64,000 nucleotides of DNA from Salipaludibacillus aurantiacus (GCF_900111295.1 NZ_FOGT01000009.1:1-64000), one strand, 5' to 3'; positions 52,315 through 60,204 are shown, numbered from the stretch's first letter. Translations and numbers: made by a program. The notes: generated by a model not told the origin, from the sequence alone.

Positions 52315-52887
52315 TTATTCATCAGATTCTGTTTCATATTCCCATTCGGACATTCCGGGCTTCACATTCGTGACATTTTTATATCCTTTTTCGTCAAGAA
52401 CTTGTGCTGCCATGTTGCTCCTGTTTCCAGTTCTGCAGACAACATAGATCTCGTCGTCTTTGTCTAACTCATTTAGCCGCTCTTCCAGCTCTCCCATTGG
52501 AATGGATTTAGCTCCCGGAATACGGGCGAAGGTATACTCAGCAGGCTCTCTTACATCGATCAGCTTTATGTTTTTACCTTCACCCAGTTTTTCTTTCAAT
52601 TCGTCGTTATTTACAACATGCGGATAGTCCGTTTCTTCCTGTGTTTCGTCGGGATGTGCTTTACGAATATAATGGTAAAAGACCTCTCCATCTTCTCTCG
52701 AGCCAAGGTAATGATGACCTGTGTTTTTAGCCCATCCTTTCATATCTGCTAATGAGCCTCTGTCAGTCGCTTGAACTTCTAATACGTAACCCGGTTCAAG
52801 GTCATCTATCTTTTTCTTCGTTTTAACCACCGGCATAGGGCACGCTAGCCCTTTTGCATCTAATATTTCATTAACCTTAATGCTCAT
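52315..52887 (-). CDS. TusA-rhodanese fusion protein
   Basis: A 190-residue fusion: TusA domain with LACPMPVVKTKKKID (about residues 10-24), then a rhodanese domain with the active Cys in YVVCRTGNRSNMAAQ (about 150). The ATG at 52887 has GGAGG nine bases upstream; an open frame to 52941 would enter the inverted-repeat element. First gene of the sulfur operon. The fusion allows direct transfer of persulfide sulfur within one chain. Confidence 0.9.
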   Translation of the reverse strand: MSIKVNEILDAKGLACPMPVVKTKKKIDDLEPGYVLEVQATDRGSLADMKGWAKNTGHHYLGSREDGEVFYHYIRKAHPDETQEETDYPHVVNNDELKEKLGEGKNIKLIDVREPAEYTFARIPGAKSIPMGELEERLNELDKDDEIYVVCRTGNRSNMAAQVLDEKGYKNVTNVKPGMSEWEYETESDE

Positions 52888-52926
52888 TCTTCCATTCCTC
52901 CATTCGTTTATTAATGACGTTATTAA

Positions 52927-53060
52927 AATTCCCTGCATCACCTCGCTTTCCCTCGCAGAGGACAGGCCTCGGGCGTTTCGCGAGCCTCCTCGGGAAATTC
53001 ATCCTCCGGGGTCTCGCCTGAACCGCTTTTCCCGAAGGAGTCTCGGTGATTCCGGGAATT
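52927..53060. repeat. GC-rich element with terminal inverted repeats (MITE-like)
   Basis: A 134-base block bounded by AATTCCCTGCATCACC and, on the other strand, AATTCCCGGAATCACC (14 of 16 bases alike). It is richer in G+C than its surroundings (for example GGCCTCGGGCG, CCTCCGGGGTCTCGCC). It lies in the leader between the sulfur operon's first gene and its operators. It resembles a dispersed Bacillaceae repeat I recall with CGCTTTCC and GGGGTCTCGCC blocks; that memory is not proof. Confidence 0.6.
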
Positions 53061-53140
53061 AACCTTTATTAATAAAAGGTTACAACTCGATGTTCTCTGT
53101 TTAGTGTGTGTACCTGCAAACTCTTTATCCTTACACTGTT

Positions 53141-53156
53141 ATACCTCCTAGGGTAT
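53141..53156. promoter_or_regulatory. CstR-type operator O1
   Basis: ATACCTCCTAGGGTAT, a match to the 16-bp consensus ATACCCYTANRGGTAT shared by five sites in this window. It lies downstream of O2 on the minus strand, in the leader of the sulfur operon. Confidence 0.72.
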
Positions 53157-53191
53157 TATTTTAATTAAAAAAATAATTTGTTACTGTTTAA

Positions 53192-53207
53192 TTACCCCTA
53201 AGGGTAT
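53192..53207. promoter_or_regulatory. CstR-type operator O2
   Basis: TTACCCCTAAGGGTAT. On the minus strand it falls between a TTGTAA -35-like and a weak TTAAAC -10-like hexamer 17 bases apart, the same position as O5 at cstR. Confidence 0.72.
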
Positions 53208-53256
53208 ATTACAAAACATTTTATCCTTTGTCAACACTTTGTCACACATTCTTTAT

Positions 53257-53272
53257 ATACCCTTATAGGTAT
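53257..53272. promoter_or_regulatory. CstR-type operator O3
   Basis: ATACCCTTATAGGTAT, just before TATACT (53272-53277), a likely -10 for the plus-strand membrane/CcdA/TlpA operon. The -35 there (TTCTTT, 53249-53254) is poor. Confidence 0.7.
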
Positions 53273-53347
53273 ATACTAAACATTATTTTTATTTTCATCA
53301 AATTTTCATAAATGAAACGTATGGTGTTGGAGGAAAGGGTGATTGTT

Positions 53348-54076
53348 ATGTATGACGTTTGGATGCTGGGGCCTCTTATGATCCCGGTTATAACAGTCGT
53401 GGTTCTGTTATCCGTTATTGGCGGTCTTTTGTATTTGCGCTACCTCTCCCCTTATAAGCATAAGAGGGATAATCAGGTAAGAGATTTGACTGCAAACACG
53501 GTCATTTTAACTGCTGTCATTTATTTTTTCGGTTCTGTGCCGTTAAACTTTTCTGCTTTTGTGAATGACCCTGTGTCAATTCTCAGTTATCCCAGCGGCC
53601 AGAATGAATTTTTTCTCGCAGTCACAGCAGCAATAATCTATCTTGTTTTTAAGCATAGCCGACAAAAAGTGAAAGTGACTGACACTCTCGCCGGGGTTTT
53701 TTACGTTGTTCTCGTTGCTGATTTACTCTTCGCTTTCGCAGTAACGGAAACAGGAAAACCATTGGAGGGCGGCCTCTCAGGATTATTGCCTTTCACAGAG
53801 CACCCTGTATCCCTTTATACCATGGGGCTGTCGCTGATTTTACTTATATGGCTCCACTATGCAGGGCGTTTATCAGATGAGCCGGTTAAACTGATGGCTA
53901 TGGTGCCGTTATGGGCTGCGGGTAAATGGGTGATTAGTTTGACTAATCAGTCGGCTGCCTTTTTGACTATTTACTTAGAGGAACACACTTATTTGGTTAT
54001 CGCTGCCGGGGCAGTTGTTGCAAGTTCTATTTATTATATTTTACGAAAGAAACAGGTGATCTTATGGAAGAATTAA
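53348..54076 (+). CDS. Lgt-like membrane protein lacking the catalytic signature
   Basis: A 242-residue membrane protein with about seven helices. The start WMLGPLMIPVITVVVLL, the Gly-rich second helix and the motif EHPVSLYTMGL follow the order of prolipoprotein diacylglyceryl transferase (IGPL..., HPTQLYE). The Lgt signature with Arg and GNFxNGE is replaced (FAVTETGKPLEGG), so lipoprotein-transferase activity is unlikely. ATG at 53348 and GTG at 53339 both have ribosome-site bases. It overlaps ccdA by 13 bases and is the first gene of a five-gene operon next to operator O3. Confidence 0.5.
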   Translation: MYDVWMLGPLMIPVITVVVLLSVIGGLLYLRYLSPYKHKRDNQVRDLTANTVILTAVIYFFGSVPLNFSAFVNDPVSILSYPSGQNEFFLAVTAAIIYLVFKHSRQKVKVTDTLAGVFYVVLVADLLFAFAVTETGKPLEGGLSGLLPFTEHPVSLYTMGLSLILLIWLHYAGRLSDEPVKLMAMVPLWAAGKWVISLTNQSAAFLTIYLEEHTYLVIAAGAVVASSIYYILRKKQVILWKN

Positions 54077-54807
54077 GTCAAATTACAATTTGGGCGGCAT
54101 TTGCTGCAGGGTTTATCTCCTTTATTTCGCCCTGCACTCTCCCGTTATTTCCTGCCTATTTATCATACATAACAGGCATGAGCGTTAAAGATCTTGAGTC
54201 AAACAAAGATCAGAAAGTCAGGAGGTCGTTAATGATCCATACTTTTTTCTTCCTGGCTGGTGTCTCTTCGATTTTCCTGGCGTTAGGGGTGGGAGCTACT
54301 TATATGGGACAGTGGCTGCAGGATCTTCTGATTGGTTCTTCAGGAGATCTTGTCCAGCGGTTAGCTGGTATTTTTATCGTTTTTATGGGATTATTTGTAG
54401 CCGGCATTATTCAGCTGAATGGCTTAATGAAAAATAAACGGCTGACCTTCAGCAAAAAACCTGCAGGCTTTGCAGGCACCACTTTTGTGGGGATGGGGTT
54501 TGCTGCAGGATGGACCCCATGTATCGGACCGATATTTGCTTCTATTTTAGTGCTGGCAGCTAGTGATCCATCGCAAGGATTCTTTTATACACTCCTGTAT
54601 ATTATTGGCTTCTCACTTCCATTTTTTATATTAACATTCTTTATCGGTTCTACCCGGTGGATTGTTAAATACAGTGGAAGGATTATGAAAATAGGCGGCG
54701 GTGTGATGGTATTTATGGGAGTGTTGCTGTTCACCGGCCAGTTGAATGATATATCTATTTATATTCTGCGTTTAATCGAAGGAACCTGGTTTGAAAATCT
54801 AGGGTAA
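54064..54807 (+). CDS. ccdA: CcdA-family thiol-disulfide transmembrane protein
   Basis: A 247-residue membrane protein with six helices and the two conserved Cys: FISPCTLPLFPAYLSYI in helix 1 and GWTPCIGPI in helix 4. CcdA carries reducing power from cytoplasmic thioredoxin across the membrane to extracytoplasmic partners such as ResA. Its partner is probably the TlpA-like protein encoded next. The start overlaps the Lgt-like gene. Confidence 0.92.
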   Translation: MEELSQITIWAAFAAGFISFISPCTLPLFPAYLSYITGMSVKDLESNKDQKVRRSLMIHTFFFLAGVSSIFLALGVGATYMGQWLQDLLIGSSGDLVQRLAGIFIVFMGLFVAGIIQLNGLMKNKRLTFSKKPAGFAGTTFVGMGFAAGWTPCIGPIFASILVLAASDPSQGFFYTLLYIIGFSLPFFILTFFIGSTRWIVKYSGRIMKIGGGVMVFMGVLLFTGQLNDISIYILRLIEGTWFENLG

Positions 54808-54826
54808 TGAAGGAAAGGTGATGGAG

Positions 54827-55420
54827 ATGAAAAAGTGGCTTCTTATAATAATTTTTGCAGGAATGGTCGGCTGGACGCTCTATGAAACAGTAGAGTGGAA
54901 CAGCACTTCTGAGCCCGCAAGTGAGACAGAAGAAGGATCAGTAAGTGATGCGGAAGACGAAAACCTGGAACAGCCGTCAATTAGTGAAGAGGATATCGGG
55001 CTAAATGAAGGAGACTATGCCCCTGATTTCACACTTGAAACATTAGCAGGGGAAGAAGTTTCTCTTTGGGATTTCCGCGGCCAAAAAGTGATGGTCAACT
55101 TTTGGGCAACCTGGTGTCCCCCTTGCCGTGCGGAAATGCCGGATATGCAGGAAATGTATGAAGAATATGATGATATTAAAATCTTAGCCGTCAATTTAAC
55201 TGAGACCGAACCTGGTGTGGATCAGGTTGAAGAGTTTACAGAGGATTTCGGTCTTACGTTCCCTATCCTTCTGGATCATGAGGTTGAAGTCGCCGGTATT
55301 TACGATATTCAGCCTATTCCTACGTCGTACATGATTGATTCAGAGGGCAAGGTCCAAAGTATTGCCTTCGGTGCCTTAAATAAAGACATGATGGTTCAAC
55401 GATTTGATAATATGGACTAA
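54827..55420 (+). CDS. Membrane-anchored TlpA/ResA thiol-disulfide oxidoreductase
   Basis: A 197-residue protein: anchor helix (residues 5-18), an acidic linker to about 60, then a thioredoxin fold with FWATWCPPCRAEMP and the cis-Pro loop IQPIPTSYMID. It acts outside the membrane, reduced through CcdA. Three in-frame starts lie within ten bases (GTG 54818, ATG 54821, ATG 54827); the last is best spaced from AGGAAAGG. It resembles the ResA-like gene at 48293 in fold but has the standard CPPC site. Confidence 0.9.
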   Translation: MKKWLLIIIFAGMVGWTLYETVEWNSTSEPASETEEGSVSDAEDENLEQPSISEEDIGLNEGDYAPDFTLETLAGEEVSLWDFRGQKVMVNFWATWCPPCRAEMPDMQEMYEEYDDIKILAVNLTETEPGVDQVEEFTEDFGLTFPILLDHEVEVAGIYDIQPIPTSYMIDSEGKVQSIAFGALNKDMMVQRFDNMD

Positions 55421-55454
55421 AATAAAAATATCATGTCTTTAAAGGGTGATGTTA

Positions 55455-56135
55455 ATGACACAGTTAGTTCTCGTTGTAGAAGATGATGATATGATCAGAG
55501 AGTTAATTGAAATATATCTAAATAAAAATGGCTACGAAGTCATTACAGCGGCTGACGGCGAGGAAGCAATGGAGAAATTTACACTTTACTCTCCGTGCCT
55601 CGTCCTCCTGGACTTGATGCTGCCTAAAGCGAGTGGAGAAGACGTTTGCCAGTGGATCAGGGAACAGGAACGAAATGAAGTATCACTTATTATGATTACC
55701 GCAAAAACAAGCAGTGACCAGAAAATTAAAGGATTAAAAATGGGTGCTGATGATTATGTGACAAAACCTTTCAGCCCTAATGAATTAATGGCCAGAGTAG
55801 AAGCTGTCTTGAGACGGGGCGGCCAGTTTTGCCAGAAGATTAATCATCGGGGGCTCGTTATAAAACCCCGAAAAGGTGAGGTTCTTCTAAACGGCCGGAA
55901 AATTCAGCTGACTAAATATGAATTCAACCTGCTCTTTTATTTCATGGAGAATCCAAATTTAGTCTTAACGCGTGAACAGCTTGTTCAGCAGATTCATCCG
56001 TACGCTGAGAGCGACATTCTGGACAGAACCATTGATGCCCATATTAAGAAGCTCCGGGAAAAAATTGAAAGCGTCCCTTCAAAGCCCGCACGTATTGTCA
56101 CTGTCAGAGGAATGGGGTATCAGTTTGTTCCTTAA
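55455..56135 (+). CDS. OmpR-family response regulator
   Basis: A 226-residue regulator: EDDD acidic pocket, phospho-Asp in LVLLDLMLPKASG, Lys in VTKPFSP, and a winged helix with LDRTIDAHIKKLREKIE and RGMGYQF. Start at ATG 55455, six bases after AAAGGGTG. It lies 34 bases after the TlpA-like gene and overlaps the kinase gene. Its position in a thiol-redox operon suggests it responds to envelope redox or sulfur stress. Confidence 0.9.
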   Translation: MTQLVLVVEDDDMIRELIEIYLNKNGYEVITAADGEEAMEKFTLYSPCLVLLDLMLPKASGEDVCQWIREQERNEVSLIMITAKTSSDQKIKGLKMGADDYVTKPFSPNELMARVEAVLRRGGQFCQKINHRGLVIKPRKGEVLLNGRKIQLTKYEFNLLFYFMENPNLVLTREQLVQQIHPYAESDILDRTIDAHIKKLREKIESVPSKPARIVTVRGMGYQFVP

Positions 56136-57213
56136 TTTAAGTGCTAAGAAAACGTCACCTGGTATGCTGTTCCAGTTGATGGCTGTTAATATCGGAGTTG
56201 TCACATTGCTTGTAGCAGTGAGCAGCTATTTAATATATACAACAGCCTGCTTTCTTGTGGACCAGATGCCGACGGTTCAAGATGATAGGCAAGTTGTATT
56301 TGAGAACCAGCTAGCCGTTTTTTTATGGTGGACGACTCCGGCAGTCATCTTCCTGGGGATATTTTTTCTTTATTTTTTCACGAAAAAGTTAATGAGGCCG
56401 CTGCATGAATTAGTTGACACCGCGGCTTCTTTAAAAAGCGGTGACTATCCAGAGCATATCACTGCCAAATCCTTCCGCGAAGTGGATCAGCTGACGCACC
56501 ATATGAATGAACTGAACAGCAGGCTGAAAAAGAATGAGGAAGCCAGAACAAAAATGCTCACAGATATGGCTCACGAATTAAGGACCCCCCTTTCAAATAT
56601 TAACGGCTATATGGAAGCTATGAAAGACGGAATAATTGAAGGAAATCAGCCTCTGTTTCACTCACTTCATAAAGAATCAGCACGCTTAATTAACATGATT
56701 GACCAGCTTCAGGAAATGAGTAAATGGAACGAACAAACATCACAGACTTTACTGGAGAAAAAATGGACCGATATTAAACCATTGCTGACTGAATGTCTAA
56801 CCATGTTCCAATTAAAAATAACGCATGAAGACATCCCGTTAAATGTCAAGGTTGAGCCCGCAACTCTTTATATCAATGAGGAGGGGATCCGCCAGGCAGT
56901 CTCCAACCTGCTTCAAAATGCTATCCAATATTATGAAGGCTCACAAGCCATTGAATTAATGGGAAGGCTTCGCGGTGATGTCTACGAAATTTGCGTTAAG
57001 AACCCAGGTCCACCCTTGCCTGAAGAAGAGCGGGAATGGCTTTTCGAGCGTTTTTACCGGGCCGATTCTTCCCGAAGCCGGAAAACTGGCGGAAGCGGAT
57101 TAGGACTTGCCATTGTTAAAGAAATAATTGTGAATCACCATGAGGGAAAAGTTACTGTCGCCTCAGAGGATAATATTCACTCATTTAAATTAATCATTCC
57201 AGTGAAACCTTAA
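56125..57213 (+). CDS. Sensor histidine kinase with a very small extracytoplasmic part
   Basis: A 362-residue kinase if the TTG at 56125 is the start (GGGGTATCAG upstream, 11-base overlap with the regulator); the first ATG, 39 bases later, has no ribosome site. Helix 1 (about 20-40), only about 22 residues outside with one Cys-containing segment (TTACFLVDQM), helix 2 (about 60-82), HAMP, HisKA with AHELRTPLSNINGYME, and ATPase (SGLGLAIVKEI). Such kinases usually sense membrane or partner proteins, possibly the Lgt-like or TlpA-like protein here. Confidence 0.85.
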   Translation: MFLNLSAKKTSPGMLFQLMAVNIGVVTLLVAVSSYLIYTTACFLVDQMPTVQDDRQVVFENQLAVFLWWTTPAVIFLGIFFLYFFTKKLMRPLHELVDTAASLKSGDYPEHITAKSFREVDQLTHHMNELNSRLKKNEEARTKMLTDMAHELRTPLSNINGYMEAMKDGIIEGNQPLFHSLHKESARLINMIDQLQEMSKWNEQTSQTLLEKKWTDIKPLLTECLTMFQLKITHEDIPLNVKVEPATLYINEEGIRQAVSNLLQNAIQYYEGSQAIELMGRLRGDVYEICVKNPGPPLPEEEREWLFERFYRADSSRSRKTGGSGLGLAIVKEIIVNHHEGKVTVASEDNIHSFKLIIPVKP

Positions 57214-57370
57214 CATTTTTAAAATAAAAAAATAATTTTGCTTTCACGCCGGGATTAAATGAAAAAATTGTTACTTTATCTTACTCATAAAATTCCTGTA
57301 ACCTCCTTATAATATGCTTTGTGGCTCCGCGCTGATCTCAGCGTCAAGCTGCAAATTGGGGGGTGTGAGC

Positions 57371-57943
57371 ATGACCGCCACGCAATTTATCATTATGCTG
57401 TTGTTGGTTGCTGTATTGGTATGGGCAGCGTTCAGGTTAACGGTTAACTTAAGACGCTCTCCTGCACCTCAAACGATTGACAGCAGTCATAAGCAGGAAA
57501 ACACACCTGAAAATTATAAGGAGGAATTTGCAATGGAACGAGAAAGAGAAGAAAAAATTGAACAAGCTGTAGACAAGGAAGTTGCACAGGAATTGAGCCC
57601 GTTACGAGACCAGTTAAAAAACATCCAGCAAAAAATGGATCAGTTACACTCTGCTCAGCAGCAAGGAACCAATACAAGCCAGACTCAACAGCAGGCTAAT
57701 GATCTTGCACAGCAGCTGCAGCAATTCAGTAACCAGGCTCAGCAACAGCAGCAGCAGACGATCCAGCAGCTTCAGCAATCCATTAAACAAGCCTCTCAAA
57801 CATTACAAGGTGTCGACCAGTCTTTGCAATCGTTTAATGTGTTAAGCCAAATTACCAATCAAATGAACCAGTCTCAGGAACAGCTTAACCAGCAAATGAA
57901 CCAGGTTCAAAACCAGCAGCAACAACAGCAACAGCAGCAGTAA
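57371..57943 (+). CDS. Glutamine-rich membrane-anchored coiled-coil protein
   Basis: A 190-residue protein: one N-terminal membrane helix (residues 5-22), a charged stretch (MEREREEKIEQAVDKEV), then about 115 residues rich in Gln and Asn, with heptad-like Leu and Ile (for example LAQQLQQFSN) and a poly-Gln end. The ATG at 57371 follows GGGGGGTG. Similar Gln-rich single-helix proteins occur in Bacilli as small structural proteins. Function unknown. The polyglutamine run is coded by CAG/CAA and is prone to length change. Confidence 0.6.
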   Translation: MTATQFIIMLLLVAVLVWAAFRLTVNLRRSPAPQTIDSSHKQENTPENYKEEFAMEREREEKIEQAVDKEVAQELSPLRDQLKNIQQKMDQLHSAQQQGTNTSQTQQQANDLAQQLQQFSNQAQQQQQQTIQQLQQSIKQASQTLQGVDQSLQSFNVLSQITNQMNQSQEQLNQQMNQVQNQQQQQQQQQ

Positions 57944-57959
57944 CAGCAATCTGGATATT

Positions 57960-57982
57960 ACTGGGGGGTCTGACCCCCCAGT
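57960..57982. repeat. Perfect palindrome with GGGGGGTCTGACCCCCC core
   Basis: ACTGGGGGG pairs with CCCCCCAGT around TCTGA. It shares its core with 43428-43462. It follows the Gln-rich gene but has no T-tract of its own. Confidence 0.6.
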
Positions 57983-57990
57983 AATTCCCA

Positions 57991-58028
57991 CAAAAAAAAC
58001 GGGAATGTCATTTTCCCGTTTTTTTTGT
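57991..58028. terminator. Bidirectional terminator
   Basis: ACGGGAA pairs with TTCCCGT (57999-58019), flanked by eight A and eight T. It serves the Gln-rich gene and the convergent cstR unit. Confidence 0.9.
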
Positions 58029-58042
58029 GCCTGCTATTTTAT

Positions 58043-58312
58043 TTACCGGCTTTTCACCAGCATTTTTACAGCTTCTTCTATTGTTTCTTCACGGTCTTCT
58101 TCAGTGCCTGTTTGTTCTCTTAAACAGACCTCAAGATTTTTAGCTACCACATAGGCCGTGGCGCGGTCAACGGCTGAACGGACGGCTGACAGCTGAGTAA
58201 TAATAGACTGGCATTCTTTCTCGTCTTCCATCATTTTAAGAACTCCGCGCACCTGTCCTTCAATTCTCTTCAGTCTGTTTTTCATATCTGATGAATAATC
58301 CATATTTTCCAC
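58043..58312 (-). CDS. cstR: CstR-type persulfide-sensing repressor (CsoR family)
   Basis: An 89-residue all-helical CsoR/RcnR-family repressor (start KNRLKRIEGQVRGVLKMMEDEKECQS with the first Cys near 34). The second site is AKNLEVCLRE near residue 67. Copper-sensing CsoR has His four residues before this Cys; here that position is Asn, as in persulfide-sensing CstR, where the two Cys form di- to tetrasulfide bridges. It is encoded after a rhodanese gene in a promoter holding operators O4 and O5. Confidence 0.85.
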   Translation of the reverse strand: MENMDYSSDMKNRLKRIEGQVRGVLKMMEDEKECQSIITQLSAVRSAVDRATAYVVAKNLEVCLREQTGTEEDREETIEEAVKMLVKSR

Positions 58313-58339
58313 CGCCTTATAAATTTTGTCTGTCTTACT

Positions 58340-58723
58340 TTAAGTCCCTCGTTTAACTTGTCCACTCCAAGCTGACATACCGCCTCTGACATTAGTAACT
58401 TCCCCGAAACCAGCCTTCTTTAATTTATTTGATGCTGCCACACTGCGGTTTCCGCTTTGGCAGATCACGACGATTTCTTTATCCTTTGGAAGACCTGATG
58501 CTGCTGACTTAAACCGGCTGAGCGGCACATTATCCATTCCTTTAATATGCCCTGCAGAAAATTCATTTGGTTCTCTCACATCAATAAAATGTGCGCGTTT
58601 ATCTTTTTTCATTTTTCCCTGCAATTCATCAGCGGTAATATGTCCCACCCCTTTCATTGGCATCATCCGTTTTACCATGGTTAAAATAATTAACACAATT
58701 ACAGCAAATATTATCCAGTTCAT
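58340..58723 (-). CDS. Membrane-anchored rhodanese
   Basis: A 127-residue protein: one N-terminal helix (residues 3-18), then a single rhodanese domain with FIDVREPNEFSAGHI and the active Cys in VVICQSGNRSVAA. It transfers sulfane sulfur at the membrane. First gene of a two-gene unit with cstR, 27 bases apart. With the same motif, the TusA-rhodanese fusion and the lactamase fusion, it makes three rhodanese domains under one operator family. Confidence 0.88.
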   Translation of the reverse strand: MNWIIFAVIVLIILTMVKRMMPMKGVGHITADELQGKMKKDKRAHFIDVREPNEFSAGHIKGMDNVPLSRFKSAASGLPKDKEIVVICQSGNRSVAASNKLKKAGFGEVTNVRGGMSAWSGQVKRGT

Positions 58724-58746
58724 TTATATCCATCCTTTATATTTTT

Positions 58747-58803
58747 ATACCCTTTGGTGTATATGGTTTCTTTTATATTATACCCCTAAAGGTATTTTGT
58801 CAA
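58747..58803 (-). promoter_or_regulatory. cstR promoter with operators O4 and O5
   Basis: Minus strand -35 TTGACA (58798-58803), 17 bases, -10 TAATAT (58775-58780); TATAAT with a 15-base spacer is also present. Operator O5, ATACCCCTAAAGGTAT (58780-58795), fills the spacer exactly. O4, ATACCCTTTGGTGTAT (58747-58762), lies downstream near the transcript start. Self-repression by CstR is the simple reading. Confidence 0.8.
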
Positions 58804-58943
58804 TACGTTTGCCAGCCTGTTGAAATTATTTAATTTTTGTAAATAATCCGTGGAAGTCATTGTTTAATTCATTCCGGTTTGCTAGGCTCAAACGTGACAA
58901 CATTTTCAACTTACTATCAAAAATATATATTAAGAGGTGCAGT

Positions 58944-60131
58944 ATGAACGGCAAATCCCAAACTAATTTTAAGACTTTATTTGAAATTCTAATTATATCC
59001 ACACGCTTGGGCCTGACGTCTTTTGGCGGTCCCATCGCCCACTTAGGCTATTTCCATGAGGAATATGTCCGCAGAAGAAAATGGATGGATGAGAAGAGCT
59101 ATGCTGATCTGGTGGCGCTGTGCCAGTTCCTCCCCGGGCCTGCGAGCAGTCAGGTTGGAATAGGTATAGGGGTTACAAGAGGCGGCGTTTTAGGCGGGAT
59201 TATCTCGTTTATTGGCTTTACGCTCCCTTCTGTTGTGCTGTTAATCGTTTTTGCGGTATTTTTACAGACGGCCGGTATGCTGGATGCCGGATGGATTAAT
59301 GGTCTGAAGATTGTAGCAGTCGCAGTGGTGGCCCATGCTGTTCTTGGTATGGCTCAAAAACTGACGCCGGATGTAACCCGGAAAACGATCGCTTTAGCTG
59401 CTGTTATAAGCATTTTGCTTTGGCAGACTGCGTGGACCCAGGTAGGTGTCATTCTGTTAGCGGGTGTCGCCGGATACCTTCTCTATAAAAATCAAGCAGA
59501 TGAAGACCTTTCTTCCCAATTTAATTTCCCTTTATCAAAGCGGTTTGCGGCAGGCTGCTTAACTCTGTTTTTCGGATTGCTTATACTTCTCCCTATTGCC
59601 AGAGAAGTAACAACCCTAAACTGGGTGGCCATGTTTGACAGCTTTTACCGGTCAGGCTCACTTGTTTTCGGCGGCGGCCATGTCGTTCTGCCTTTACTAG
59701 AAAGAGAATTTGTTCCAACAGGGTGGTTGTCAGAAGAAGAGTTTCTTGCAGGGTATGGCGCTGCACAAGCTGTTCCAGGCCCATTATTTACCTTTGCGGC
59801 ATACCTTGGGACAGTCATCAACGGCTGGCAAGGAGGGCTTCTTGCTGCCGCTGCGATCTTTTTACCAGCATTTCTGCTGATTTTAGGAACCCTTCCTTTT
59901 TGGAACAGCCTTAGAAAAAACCAATCTATGCGAGCTGCTCTCATGGGAGTGAACGCAGCGGTTGTTGGAATTCTTTTTGCGGCATTATATCATCCAATTT
60001 TCACTAGTTCTGTGACAAGTCCTGTGGAATTTGCATTCGCTGCCTTGCTGTTCGTTATGCTGGCTCACTGGAAACTCCCGCCATGGGCAGTCGTACTCAC
60101 CGGTGCCATAGGAGGGCTAATTATTCTCTAA
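58944..60131 (+). CDS. CHR-family (ChrA-type) anion transporter
   Basis: A 395-residue bidomain CHR protein: two homologous halves, each with the family signature (LTSFGGPIAHLGYFHEEYV with FLPGPASSQVGIGIG in the first; GSLVFGGGHVVLPLLEREFV with AVPGPLFTFAAYLG in the second). ChrA exports chromate, and the family accepts sulfate-like oxyanions. Start at ATG 58944 after AGAGGTG. Divergent from the rhodanese/cstR unit, so it may move a sulfur oxyanion rather than chromate; the sequence does not decide. Confidence 0.88.
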   Translation: MNGKSQTNFKTLFEILIISTRLGLTSFGGPIAHLGYFHEEYVRRRKWMDEKSYADLVALCQFLPGPASSQVGIGIGVTRGGVLGGIISFIGFTLPSVVLLIVFAVFLQTAGMLDAGWINGLKIVAVAVVAHAVLGMAQKLTPDVTRKTIALAAVISILLWQTAWTQVGVILLAGVAGYLLYKNQADEDLSSQFNFPLSKRFAAGCLTLFFGLLILLPIAREVTTLNWVAMFDSFYRSGSLVFGGGHVVLPLLEREFVPTGWLSEEEFLAGYGAAQAVPGPLFTFAAYLGTVINGWQGGLLAAAAIFLPAFLLILGTLPFWNSLRKNQSMRAALMGVNAAVVGILFAALYHPIFTSSVTSPVEFAFAALLFVMLAHWKLPPWAVVLTGAIGGLIIL

Positions 60132-60133
60132 CT

Positions 60134-60175
60134 AAAAACAGGACTGCCTGATAAAATGGACAGTCCTGTTTTTTA
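60134..60175. terminator. Bidirectional terminator
   Basis: ACAGGACTG pairs with CAGTCCTGT, flanked by five A and six T. It lies between the convergent CHR and RlmA-type genes. Confidence 0.88.
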
Positions 60176-60204
60176 ATAAGCAACCACATTATCTAACTGA
60201 CGGC

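Noticed and set aside
55972-56124. Longer kinase start inside the response-regulator gene
   Set aside because: It would add about 50 residues translated from the regulator's winged-helix codons in another frame. The TTG at 56125 has a better ribosome site and a normal overlap.
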